Assembly: GCF_025698545.1 (NCBI RefSeq)
Contig: NC_068573.1
Span: 7,259,001 to 7,323,000 of the forward strand
DNA from: Gossypium raimondii
Taxonomy: Eukaryota > Streptophyta > Magnoliopsida > Malvales > Malvaceae
Length of the DNA: 64,000 bases
Direction: 5' to 3'
Part shown: one piece after another, positions 1-10,521 of the stretch
Position numbering within the stretch: position 1 is the first letter of the stretch
Layout of the letters: every line of letters starts with the position of its first letter
The notes under the pieces: model-generated
The model's database searches: none
What the model was told of the DNA's origin: nothing
What the model saw: the letters and a program-made list of their open reading frames with translations, nothing else
Made by a program: the position numbers and the translations under genes

Positions 1-244
1 TGTTGAATTCAAATTTTAATTACAAGAGGAGTAGACTATGCCTATTTATAGGCTTGTAAACCTTATTCTAATAGGAGTGAAACTCCTTATTCTAATAATA
101 TCAAATAGATGGAGTTTAATAAGGTTTAAAAAACCTTATTCTAAAATAAAATAAAAGAAGTATAATTCTATAGGAATTTTACTTTTATTTTATTTTACCC
201 CAGTATTTTATTTAAATAAGGATTTGGGTCACTTAATTCTAACA
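1..244 (-). repeat. 3' LTR of the copia element (partial)
   Basis: Near-identical to 4771-5016 and ending at the same terminal bases (minus-strand TGTTAGAATT). The remaining roughly 130 bp of this LTR lie left of the window. A purine-rich stretch, minus-strand GTCAAGGTGGAGAT (245-258), sits directly against the LTR and is the polypurine tract. Confidence 0.9.
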
Positions 245-329
245 ATCTCCACCTTGACACGAATTCTTAATGAACAAGTTCTTCATCGCTAACTCTCAAC
301 GAACAAGTTTCTCCACCTCTTCCATAAAA

Positions 330-860
330 CCCCTTAAGGGTTTATCTTCAACAATGAACACCAACCAAGTCTAAGCAGTGCTCAAACTTGGTTATAGGAA
401 GTGACTTAGTCATCATATCTATAGGATTTTCATGAGTACTAATTTTTCTCACACAATATCACCACGAGCAATAATATCACGAACAAAATGATACCGAACA
501 TCAATGTGTTTTGTTCTCTCATGAAACATTTGATTTTTTGTAAGGAAGATGGCACTCTGACTGTCACAAAATAATGTATTGATTTGAAGGTCTTCATTGA
601 GTTCACTAAAGAGTCCCTTCAACCAAATAGCTTCTTTACAAGCCTCAGTAATCGCCATGTACTCAGCTTCAGTGGTAGATAAAGCGACTGTAGTTTGCAA
701 AGTGGCTTTCCAACTGATTGCACAACCTCCGATTGTAAAGACATAACCTGTGAGAGATTTTCTTCTATCGAGGTCTCCAGCAAAATCAGCATCAACATAC
801 CCAATGACTCCATCTCTAGTTCTTCCAAACTGTAAGCAAACATCGGTAGTACCTCTTAAG
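330..860 (-). pseudogene. Copia RNase H domain (polyprotein C-terminus)
   Basis: The frame over 449-700 carries the Ty1/copia RNase H signature ALSTTEAEY followed by the CDSQSA motif and the HIDVRYHFVRD block, all typical of the C-terminal RNase H of plant copia polyproteins. The upstream part (619-843) lies in another frame, so at least one frameshift separates it from the rest of pol. Not functional as it stands. Confidence 0.85.
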
Positions 861-2370
861 TATCTTAAAACCCACTAAATTGCCTTCCAATGTCTTTATC
901 GGGATTCGCCATGTATCTGCTAACTGCACTAACTGCATATGATAAATCTGGACGTGAACAAACCATGGCATACATGAGAGATCCTACTGCACTAGAGTAT
1001 GGAACATGTGACATGTACTCAATCTCATCATCTGATTGTGGAGACAAAGCCGATGAAAGTCTGAAATGAGCTGCTAAAGGAGTACTAACAGGCTTAGCAT
1101 TCTGCATATTGAATCTGCAAAGAACTTTCTCAATGTACCCCTTCTGACTTAGGTACAATTTACTTGCTTTTCTATATCTGAGAATTTCCATACCAAGTAT
1201 CTTCTTTGCTGGTCCCAAGTCTTTCATCTCAAATTCTTCATTTAGTTGGGCTTTGACCTTTCTTATCTCTCATTTATCTTTCGCTGCTATTAACATGTCA
1301 TCAACATAAAGGAGTAGATACACAAAAGAACCATCACTGTTTTTCTTAAAGTAAACACAACTGTCAAAGCTACTTCTTTTAAAATCATGAGAAGTCATAA
1401 AGGAATCAAACCTCTTATACCACTGTCTTGGTGACTGTTTCAAACCGTAAAGGGACTTTTTTAGTAAGCAAACATAGTCCTCTTTTTCTGATACTGTAAA
1501 ACCCTCTGGTTGTTGTATGTAAATATCCTCTTCAAGTTCTCCATGCAAAAATGCAGTTTTTACATCTAACTTCTCAAGCTCTAAATCAGGCATGGCCACA
1601 ATACCAAGCAAAGCTCGAATTGAACTATGCTTCACAACTGGAGAGAACACATCTGTGAAGTCCACTCCTGGAATTTGACTGTAACCCTTTGTAACAAGCC
1701 TTGCTTTATATCTGGGTTCTTCAACTCTTGGAGTCCCTTCTTTTTTCTTAAACACCTATTTACAATGAATAACTTTTTTACCTTTAGGAAGTTTCACAAG
1801 ATCCCATGTTTTTTTTTGTGTAGTGATTCCATCTCCTCTTGCATAGCAAACATCCACTTTTCTGAGTTTTCACAACTAACCGCCTCAGCAAACATCCGCT
1901 CGAATTGAACTATGCTTCACAACTGGAGAGAACACATCTGTGAAGTCCACTCCTGGAATTTGACTGTAACCCTTTGTAACAAGCCTTGCTTTATATCTGG
2001 GTTCTTCAACTCTTGGAGTCCCTTCTTTCTTCTTAAACACCCATTTACAATGAACAACCTTTTTACCTTTAGGAAGTTTCACAAGATCCCATGTTTTTTT
2101 TTGTGTAGTGATTCCATCTCCTCTTGCATAGCAAACATCCACTTTTCTGAGTCTTCACAACTAACCGCCTCAGAATAATTAGATGGCTCTTGGTTTGCAT
2201 CTATATCTTCAGCCACATTTAAAGAATAAGCAACTAGATCAGCCTCGGCATACTTCTTTGGAGGTTTAATTTCTCTTCTAGTTCTATTTTTGGCGATAGA
2301 GTATTGTGGTGAAGAAGCAACCCTATTTTGAATTTTTGTACTGGCTTTAGTAGTCGACTCTGTTGTAGAT
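860..2370 (-). pseudogene. Copia reverse transcriptase region, with internal duplication and frameshifts
   Basis: RT_RVT2-type reverse transcriptase. Seen directly: the KARLVTKGYSQ and DVKTAFLHGELEEDIY blocks, the KSLYGLKQSPRQWYKRFD block, the catalytic YVDD at 1297-1308 and, after a break, the connection segment with MKDLGPAKKILGMEI and the PYSSAVGSLMYAM motif. The N-terminal part of the domain is present twice because of a 285-bp tandem duplication, and the frame is lost around 860 and 1260. The catalytic Asp pair is intact but the gene cannot give a full polyprotein. Confidence 0.9.
1613..2173. repeat. 285-bp tandem duplication inside copia pol
   Basis: The segment starting GCTCGAATTG at 1613 recurs at 1898 with a constant offset of 285 bp (1616 pairs with 1901, 1886 with 2171). 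The copies differ at several bases, for instance in the homopolymer near 1740 versus 2026. At the junction (1889-1897) the run CAAACATCC also occurs near 1847, consistent with a microhomology-assisted event. Confidence 0.9.
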
Positions 2371-2371
2371 T

Positions 2372-3720
2372 TTAGATTAATCTAATGCTCCACCTACTTT
2401 TGATTTTTTTATTGGAAGATTCTTTTAGAGATAAGTTAGGTAGCATAGCAGTTTCATCAAAAACAACATCTCTGCTAATCACAACTTTTCTATTTTCAGG
2501 ACACCATAACTTATACCCTTTTACACCAGCTTTATAACCAAGAAAAGCACATTTAATAGATCTTGGTTCCAATTTTCCATTATCAACATGAGCATACGCA
2601 GGACAACAAAAAATCTTTAAATCAGAATAGTCAGCAAGATTACCAGACCATACCTCTTGTGGAGTCTTTTTTTCAATGGCAACGGATGAAGATCGGTTGA
2701 TAAAAAAAACATGCAGTAGAGGCTGCTTCGGCCCAAAATGACTTTGGTAAGTTAGCATTTGACAAAATACATTGAACCTTCTCCATGATCATTCTATTCA
2801 TTCGTTTGCAACACCGTTTTGCTGTGGAGTATGACGAACTGTCAAGTGTCTCACGATCCCTTCTGACTTGCACAATTTATTAAACTCATCAGAACAGAAC
2901 TCTAAGCCATTGTCTGTGCGGAGGTATTTTATTTTCTTTCCCGTCTATTTTTCAATCATGGTTTTCCAAGACTTAAATGCGAAAAACACATCGCTTTTCT
3001 ACTTCAGGAAGAACGCCCACACTTTTCTGGAAAATCATCAATAAAAGTTAGCATATAATTAGCTCCACCTCTCGAAAGCACTCTGGATGGCCCTCACAGA
3101 TCAGAATGAATATACTCCAACGTTCCCTTTGTGTTATGGATTCCTCTGGTGAATCGAACTCTCTTTTGCTTTCCAAAAATGCAATGCTCACAGAACTTCA
3201 GTTTGCGAATTCCTTGCCCATCAAGAAGTCCTCTTTTGCTCAATTCTGCCATGCCATTCTCACTCATATGCCCTAGGCACATATCCCAAATTTTAGTAAT
3301 ATCATCATCTGACAAGGGAGAGGATGAGACAGCTGCATCACCAGTAACAGTAGAACCCTGCAAAACATATAACTTGACAGTCTTTCTCTGCCCTTTCATC
3401 ACAATGAGGGAACCTTTGGAAATCTTCAAAACTCCACTTTTAGCTGTGTATTTGTACCATTTTGAATCAAGAGTACTCAACGAAATTAAATTTCTCTTTA
3501 ATTTTGGAACATGTCGTACGTCATTAAGTGTTCTGACGACTCCATCAAACATCTTAACTTTAATTGTTCCAACACCTTCAATTCTACATGAAGCATTATT
3601 TCCCATCAAAACAATACCTTCAGACACTGTTTCGTAAGTTGTAAACCAATCCCGATTGGGACTCATGTGGAAGGTGCAACCCGAATCAAGGATCTACTCC
3701 TCTCTCGCTTTAGAATTGTT
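2372..3720 (-). pseudogene. Copia aspartic protease and integrase region
   Basis: Reading down from 3720 the protease motif ILDSGCTFHM (catalytic D-S-G) appears just after an in-frame TAG where the family normally has Trp. The integrase zinc-binding part follows (3094-3666): LGHMS and CEHC are visible, but the first histidine of the usual WHxRLGH is Asp here. The catalytic core runs over about 2400-3090 in broken frames, with a recognisable TDNGLEF block near 2920. Integrase joins element DNA to the host chromosome; this copy cannot. Confidence 0.85.
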
Positions 3721-4596
3721 GACAGAAGCGACTAGAAGTTCACCATCGCTGTAGTCTTCTACAACATCAGCTTTACCAGAATTTTCTAGTTGTTTTCCAT
3801 TTTGATTCGCAGCCTCCCTTTTGATCTTATTCTGTAGCTTATAGCACTCAGATTTAATGTGCCCTTTCATCTTGTAGAAGTTACAAGTTTTACCTCTGTT
3901 TGAAGACTTCGATCTACCCTTAGATTTACTGCGAGGATTCCGTTCATGTGTCCTTCCATGATCATCATCAACATTCTGATCTTGTCTCTCACGAACAATA
4001 AGACTCTCTCTCTAAGAGTCAGTTTTAACCACAAAATGCTTCATCTTATCATATGAGGTTAAAGAATCATAAACCTCATCAACTATGAGAGACTCGCGGC
4101 TATATAAAATAGTATCACTAAAGGTTGAATAAGACGGGTGCAACGAACAAAGTAGAATCGACCCTAGATCTTCCTTATCATACTGAACCTCCATGGCCTC
4201 CAAGTTTGAGAGAATTTCTTTAAATACTGTTAAGTGTTCGTGCACAGATGCACCTTCCTCCAAACGATGAGCATAAAGACGCTGCTTCATATGCAGCTTG
4301 CTAGTTAGAGTTTTCGACATACATATTTGTTCCAACCTCTTCCATAATCCAGTGGCGGTCTTCTTCTTCATCAAATCCTGCAAAATTTCGTTAGACAAAT
4401 GCAGATGTAACTATGTTAACACCTTTCGATCCTTGCGCTTCTTCTCTTCCTCCATCAATGTTGAAGGCATCTTATCTACCCCTAACAGGGCTTCCTCTAA
4501 GTCCATCTGTGCAAGAACTGTCTGCATCTTTATCTGCCACAACGTAAATCTAGTGTTGCTATCCAACAGCGAAATTTCATACTTCAAAGATGTCAT
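3720..4596 (-). pseudogene. Copia gag (capsid) with degenerate zinc knuckle
   Basis: The Met at 4596 opens a frame with the LLDSNTRFTLWQIKMQ block typical of the UBN2/gag family in Tnt1-like elements. The capsid part continues over 4012-4398. A zinc knuckle lies near 3835-3890 as CNFYKMKGHIKSEC: the CX2CX4HX4C pattern is present except that the second cysteine is read as Tyr. Stops near 4410 and 4015 break the frame. Confidence 0.85.
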
Positions 4597-4624
4597 TACC
4601 GTGATTGAGATAAACAACCCGGAA

Positions 4625-4636
4625 GCTCTGATACCA
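4625..4636 (-). other. Primer-binding site (tRNA-iMet type)
   Basis: Minus-strand TGGTATCAGAGC, the complement of the 3' end of initiator tRNA-Met, lies 3 bp inside the 5' LTR boundary. This fixes the direction of the element and the inner edge of the LTR. Confidence 0.9.
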
Positions 4637-4639
4637 ATT

Positions 4640-5016
4640 TGTGAAAATAGAATGTCGGTAATGACAATATATCGCAAAGAAAAAATAGAAATAGAAAAAT
4701 GAAGAACACACAGATTTTACGTGGAAACCCTTTCGGGAAAAAAACCACGGGCAGAGGAGAAGAAAATTCACTAAGTCGAATTTGAATTTTAATTACAAGA
4801 GGAGTAGACTATGCCTATTTATAGGCTTGTAAGCATTATTCTAATAGGAGTGAAACTCCTTATTCTAATAATATCAAATAGATGGAGTTTAATAATGTTT
4901 AAAAAATATTATTCTAAAATAAAATAAAAGAAGTATAATTCTATAGGATTTTACTTTTATTTTATTTTACCACAGTATTTTATTTAAATAAGAATTTGGG
5001 TCACTTAATTCTAACA
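4640..5016 (-). repeat. 5' LTR of the copia element
   Basis: 377 bp, TGTTAG...CACA on the minus strand. Its U3 edge (5016) faces the transporter gene, whose start codon is at 5297. Confidence 0.9.
4815..4824 (-). promoter_or_regulatory. TATA box of the copia 5' LTR
   Basis: Minus-strand CTATAAATAG within the 5' LTR, a canonical plant TATA match, placed to drive element transcription away from the transporter gene. The same motif is present in the 3' LTR copy near 43-52. Confidence 0.55.
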
Positions 5017-5188
5017 GGTTTCCTTAAGGATAAAAATACCAAAATGACATTGGAAATAAGAAAGGTCCAACCATATCTTTCAAAGATTGGATTCCATCTT
5101 TCCCTTTCACTTAATCTTTTATAAATAAAGTAATGGAAAGACTGAATACACAATCAACTAATGATAATTCTGATAGGTACATAATATT

Positions 5189-5197
5189 ATAAAAAAG
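5189..5197 (+). promoter_or_regulatory. Possible TATA box of the transporter gene
   Basis: TATAAAAAA about 100 bp before the start codon; a second candidate, TATAAATA, is at 5120-5127. Both lie in the 280 bp left between the copia LTR and the gene, so the core promoter is host DNA. Positional evidence only. Confidence 0.35.
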
Positions 5198-5296
5198 TGT
5201 ATCAATTTCTCCATGTGATAATGGGATTTCCACACATATAACATATATTACAAGCAACCAAATAATGAATGATATGCTAGAAAGAGGAGAGGTAGG

Positions 5297-7168
5297 ATGG
5301 CAAGAAGGAATGAATGGAAGGAATTAGTGATACCATGCATAGCCATGGTTGCTGTAGAGTGCTCCAATGTAACTGGCGGCATTCTATTCAAAGCTGCTTC
5401 TTTTAAAGGGATGAGCTACTTCGTCTTCACCGCTTACTCTTATCTTTTAAGCACCCTTGTCTTCCTCTTCATAGCAGCCCTCTTTAAAAGGTCTTATGTT
5501 TTATTATATTAAATGTCTATTTTTCATAAATTTCATGTCTTCTTTGTTTATCTGATGCTTTTTTTTGCTGTTGTTGTTGTTGTTTGCAGAAAAACACTGT
5601 TCCCTCCATTGAAGTTCCCTCTTTTTTCCAGAATTTTCCTTCTTGGACTGCTTGGGTATGGATCATCTTTTCTTCTAGTTACATATAATGACTGAAAAAG
5701 AAAAACCTACCCTACCCCATGGATTTGTTTCATCTTTTGGAGACAGGTTTTCAGGCCAATTATGTTTATTCAAAGGCATACAACTTAGTTCCCCAACTCT
5801 TGCTTCAGCCCTTGGCAATCTCACACCAGCTTTGACCTTCATGCTTGCTGTCTTCTTCAGGTTTTTAATTGTCTTCATATCATGTTTTATGCTTTTTATA
5901 TGTTTGAGAAATGTTCCCTAAGACCCTGTTTTTGCACATTCAAGGATTGAAAAAGTAGCAATTAGAAGTTCAAGCTGTCAAGCTAAAATCATTGGCACCT
6001 TTACCTCAATATTTGGTGCATTAGTGATTACTTTTTACAAAGGACCCAAACTTTTTTCATTGTCATCATCTGTTTCACTTCAAAGGCCGCTAGTGTTTAT
6101 GTCATATGAGTCAAATTGGATCATTGGTGGCCTCCTGGAAGCTATTGCATACCTTATTCTTTCACTTGCGTATATTATCCAGGTAAAAAAGAAAACGTTT
6201 TCAAGCTATTGAAATACATTAACTTAGTCCTTAATTATATTTTACCTAAAAGCTAAACTTGAATTTTATTCCAAATTGCAGTCCCAAGTAATGAAGATTT
6301 ACCCAGAAGAGATTACTGTAAGTTTATTTTCTGGCTTGTTTGGGACCATTATATCCCTACCAATATGCATACTTGCTGAACCAAACTTGAGTTCCTGGAA
6401 ATTAAGTTCTAATGTAGCTGTTGTTGCTGTCTTATACACGGTAAGACCTCAACTGATCAATCACTTTCTGTGTTACTTGGATTCAGGTGTGAGTGTATGA
6501 TACAGATATATACTCGGCAATGATATAATTAGATTTTCCTATGTTTTTCTTTATATTTGGAGGATCTTTTAGAGCCATACCCTCATAACTATCGAATATT
6601 TAACAAATTCATATATCTATTGAATAATAAACTTAATTGAAAAATATAAATATTCATATTATAAAAATTGCAATCCCTAAATGTAGCTTTAGTAACATAA
6701 TCATATATATTTTTAGTATCTGAAAGTAGTTTTGTCTGCCTTCCTTATTGGTTTAGGGACTTTTCGGGTTATGTTTTGCATTAGGTGTACACGTATGGGG
6801 CATACGCTTGATGGGGCCTGTATTTGTTGCAAGTTCCAAGCCAACTTCAGTTGTCATTGCTGTTGTTATGAGTGCTATTTTCCTTGGCGAAGCAGTATTT
6901 CTTGGAAGGTATGAAAACCATTCCTTATTTTACTTAATCATGATAGCATCCCTAACACATTCATCTTTTTACCTGAATCTTTCATTTCTTTATTCCACAA
7001 TTCTGAATCCAAAACTAAATATTTTGCAGTGTGTTCGGAACTCTAATTTTATCTACGGGATTGTATTCCGTGTTATGGGGAAAAGCAAGAGAAGAAGAAG
7101 AAGAACTAATAGATGACTCAAACACCATTAATGGAAGAGTCCCTTTGCTACAAAGCCAACAAAGTTGA
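5297..7168 (+). CDS. WAT1-related (UMAMIT/nodulin-MtN21 type) EamA membrane transporter, 7 exons
   Basis: Exons: 5297-5490, 5590-5655, 5747-5860, 5945-6182, 6282-6440, 6757-6908, 7030-7168. All introns are GT-AG and the phases close to 353 aa, close to the usual 350-390. The start is the first Met, with the family N-terminus (MARRNEWKE...PCIAMVAVEC). Ten hydrophobic segments are expected in two EamA halves, about residues 15-145 and 180-320. Family blocks seen: SSPTLASALGNLTPA, RSSSCQAKIIGT, ESNWIIGGLL, YPEEITVSLF, WGIRLMGPVFVA, SAIFLGEAVFLGSVFGT and LYSVLWGKARE. WAT1/UMAMIT proteins move amino acids, auxin or related metabolites across plasma or vacuolar membranes; the substrate cannot be read from sequence. 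It most resembles the At3g28050/At5g40240 branch, from memory. The reading frame is intact. The copia LTR ends 280 bp upstream. Confidence 0.92.
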
Positions 7169-7603
7169 ACAATGTAGCTGTTTTACCATGGTTCGATGCT
7201 TCCTCATTCATTCCCATACTAAAAAAAGTTTATTGTGATTCTCTAATCAAATTCGATCAACTTTATTCGATAAACTCATGTTTAGGCTATTAATATTTAT
7301 TTCGGTTTTAAAAATTATTTTGAAGTTACAAATTAAACAAAACGCCTTAAGTTTCAAAGGATTGATTAGAGTGCTTTTAAATGAGCGATACGTTTATGTC
7401 TAGTAAAATTTAAAATAACGGGTAAAAATTTCTATTTTTTCATTGACTATTTCTAATAAATATTAATTTTTGGCTCATAACTATTCATTTATTAAAAAAA
7501 GCTCTTTAGATGAAAGCGAAACCTCAATTTAAGATATAAGGATTATTTATTTAAAATGGGTTTCAGAAAAGTCAAATCATAGCAGATTTAAAAGGTATTT
7601 TGT

Positions 7604-8052
7604 ATAAATTATGAATTTAGTATATGTACTTTAATTTGATTAATTTTAGTCTTTATAGTTTTAAATTTTAAATTTTAATCCTGATTTAATGATAACAATT
7701 AAATTTGTTTGGTTAAATTATGTCATTAATCTTGTATTATGCATAAAGTTATAGATTTAATCCATGTTCGTCAATTGAATCATTTTAGTGACTATAATTT
7801 TCAAATTTCAAAATTTTAGGTGACAATCGTTAAATCTATTAAATGATTTTTTGTGAGTAATATATGAGAATAACAAGCAGACATAGCATTACACATGTGA
7901 TAATATGTTTGACACATTAAATTTTCAAAATTACAAAATTTAACTTAATGGATTTAATATCTATCATTTGGTTAGGACTAAAATTTTTAAATTTTAAAAT
8001 ACAATGACTGAAAATGACTAAATTAAAATACAGATACTAAATCCATAACTTA
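7604..8052. mobile_element. Foldback MITE-like element
   Basis: The left end (from 7604, TAAATTATGAATTTAGTATA) matches the reverse complement of the right end (to 8052, reading TAAGTTATGGATTTAGTATC) over about 80 bp with scattered mismatches, through the TTTTAATTT and AAATTTTAAA blocks. It has no coding capacity. The internal part also repeats related motifs (about 7730-7860 and 7900-7990). No clear TSD was seen. The superfamily is unknown. Confidence 0.6.
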
Positions 8053-8339
8053 CGGGATCTAATAGCAGAACTTGAACTATTTAAATCATAATATTTAAAA
8101 GAATTGATAGCTCAAGCCATTGCCTTTTGTCATGCATCTTTTAGCCCAAAATCTGGACATGTATAATAAAAGAATACACAAAAAATTTAATGGCAAATCA
8201 TATATGATGTTGATTTTCAATTATTTTATTAGCAATAATTGTGAATAAAATATTAATTAAGTCAAATCCTTTACTATTATATTGACAACTTTAATCTAAC
8301 GTTAATTATTGATTTATTTTTAAATGATTGCGTTCATGA

Positions 8340-8830
8340 CGACAGCTAGGGCAACGAGTTTGCTTTAGGCTCCAATTTCGTGCTTCAATGGAGACTGAAT
8401 CTTCTTGAATACCGATGATTCTGTAAGACCTAAGGATGACTCTGCTTCAATAGGAGGAATTATGTAAGACCAAGTTAAAAAATGGATCATTGATTTTAAA
8501 AGATTCTTGAGGTTACTCAGTGATTGAGCCTGAATTGTTGAGCATCTCAAATAGTTTAGACATCTTGATTGACCGAGGTTACGATAATATGCTGGTTCAA
8601 ACGAACAGTTTTGAAATGGCCACTATCACAAAGAAGGGATTCACAGGAAGATCTAACTCAGCTTTAGGTAGAATTGAATATTTTAGCAATTTTCTCAATT
8701 TCAACATTGGAGTATCTGCCATATCCCTCGAGAAGACAACTAGAAAATTGATACACTGGTTAAATTGGCTCATTTGGGTAATCAAAGATTGCAAGTTTTT
8801 GAAATATCCCCATTTGAGGGAATGAGTTAT
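8340..8830 (+). pseudogene. RNase H-like domain remnant of a LINE-type retroelement
   Basis: The frame over 8520-8825 contains LDILIDRGYDNMLVQTNSFE and TGRSNSALGRIEYF, which line up with the RNase H domain often found at the C-terminus of plant LINE reverse transcriptases (ILDGL...RGYD.VLIQTDS.E...SNSALIRRI). The tail, with KFLKYPHLRE, fits the usual end of that domain. Catalytic positions are not conserved and no RT is nearby. Assignment is from remembered family patterns, so moderate. Confidence 0.5.
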
Positions 8831-9435
8831 GTGATGTAGTTTATCTTTTTAATTTATTCTTTGTAACCAAAAAAAAAATTAGATTTACAAGATCAATTAA
8901 AAATATACAACTATATACATTATAAAAGAAGTCAGGGAACCTATATAAAATTTTAAGTTTTACATAGTTTTTTAATTTTAAATTACTTTTTTAAATATAT
9001 TAAAACCAAATCTATTTATTAAATTAAGTTTTAAATATATTTTCTTGTCATTAATAATAATTCAATATTTATTAGAATTACAAAAGAATAATAATAACTG
9101 AAACTTTTGATTCATCTCGAATGACACTAATCAATTGAGGCATACATGAGAGCAATAGTTTCACAAACTACAAGGGACCTAAATTGGAAATAATCCACAA
9201 ACCTGAAAACACTCTCTCCTTCTAACGTGACTGGTGAAAAATGGGCGCCAATTCCCATTTTATTAATTGTTACAATTAATTATTATTTAAGAAATAAACT
9301 TCTTGTTATGAAATAAATAATAAAGTAAACAACAAGAAAATAGTAGAATAAAAGAGATAAGGAAAGTAAAATACAACATATTTTCTATTGATCGATAAAA
9401 ATATTTATAATATTTCTATAAAGTCTATATTATAA
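8831..9435. other. AT-rich intergenic stretch, nothing recognised
   Basis: No frame of interest, no clear terminal repeats and no RNA gene seen on either strand. Confidence 0.5.
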
Positions 9436-10521
9436 TGTTGGGAAATGTGTCCATATTGTAGTAAACATGTAAATGTTTTCTATTTATTTAGACAATGAAT
9501 AAATAAATAAAATTAATTTCACATTTCACTATTATCTCTTTTGTATTTTTGTCTTTTATATTTTGCATGCATAATGAAATTGTGACAAGCAAATATTAGC
9601 TCATTAATTGTTTAAGTTTAAACTGAATACTTGGTGGCATCGTAAGAATGTTTACATTTTGAGAAAGACAACTTACTTCAGTAGATACTTTAAATGAGTC
9701 TGTAATCTCGTCAAAGAATTAAAGTAAGCATTTGATTCAAATACTGAGAAAGATTATTATGTCGTCTACAATTCCAATTGAGGAGATAGCCAGTATTGGC
9801 TATCAGAGCAGTTGACTCCATCGGTAAAGACATAGATGTATTCATTGGTAGAATAATACATTGGACAGAATCCAAGATGACTTAATTCCAAATCCGTTTG
9901 TGAATTAATTCACTTGTGATGTTCATGGTATGATTTACCTAAATCCTGAGTTAGTCACTGCGTATGCATATGCAACTCATACGCTTTGATATAAGTGGAG
10001 GCTTATGCCCTAAAGAGGACCGAGCCCATATTCGATATGCTGGGTACATGACTTGTGTATGACATGCCTTTACTAGCATCAATGGAATTCATAACTCAGT
10101 TAAAGAGTTAATGATATCGTCTCATTGACATTGTGTGGATTGATAAATATAGAACGTGGCCACGGGTTGTTTGTTCTCGAATGAATAATTTATCATAGTC
10201 ATTTGTTGACAAAGATCATATTAATCATTAAGAAGACACAATGGTGACGATGAGATAAAATAGGATTGTATTGAGTGAACGTATTTAATTCAAAGGAATC
10301 AAGAATATCATATGAGGGTAAATACACATGACGAGGTCATTGGACAAAACAGTTGGGTGAATTGCTTTAGTAAAGAGTATAGAATAAGGAGTTTTCAATC
10401 ATGATGCTTCTTGTGGACTGACTCCATGATTAAGTAATTGCGAATTATCGAAACAATACTTCTGGACATAATTGCAATTACTAGAGCCTAATTTTGTATG
10501 TGATACATGCATAGATGAGGT
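9436..10521. repeat. Unclassified non-coding repeat, probably transposon-derived
   Basis: Starts near TGTTGGGAAATGTGTCC (about 9438) and runs without coding frames to the LTR at 10522. Blocks such as TGCTGGGTACATGACTTGTG, TTGTGTGGATTGATAAATA and CGTGGCCACGGGTTG look like a plant high-copy non-coding family I have seen without a named class. No second terminal copy is in the window, so neither boundary is proven. Confidence 0.35.

Larger units (their letters stand above)
1..5016 (-). mobile_element. Ty1/copia LTR retrotransposon (Tnt1-like), degenerate; 3' LTR cut by window edge
   Basis: Read on the minus strand the order is 5' LTR (5016 to 4640), primer-binding site, gag, zinc knuckle, aspartic protease, integrase, reverse transcriptase, RNase H, polypurine tract, 3' LTR. 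PR-INT-RT-RH is the Ty1/copia order. The two LTR copies (1-244 and about 4771-5016) differ at roughly nine or ten sites by eye plus an indel, so the copy is not recent. The polyprotein is broken by many stops and frameshifts and holds an internal 285-bp tandem duplication, so it is not autonomous. The base run GGTTT at 5017-5021 is the expected TSD on this side; the other side lies outside the window. Confidence 0.95.

Noticed and set aside
1627..2178. Plus-strand open frames at 1627-1908 and 1912-2178 encoding nearly the same peptide
   Set aside because: They are antisense shadows of the duplicated copia RT segment on the minus strand.
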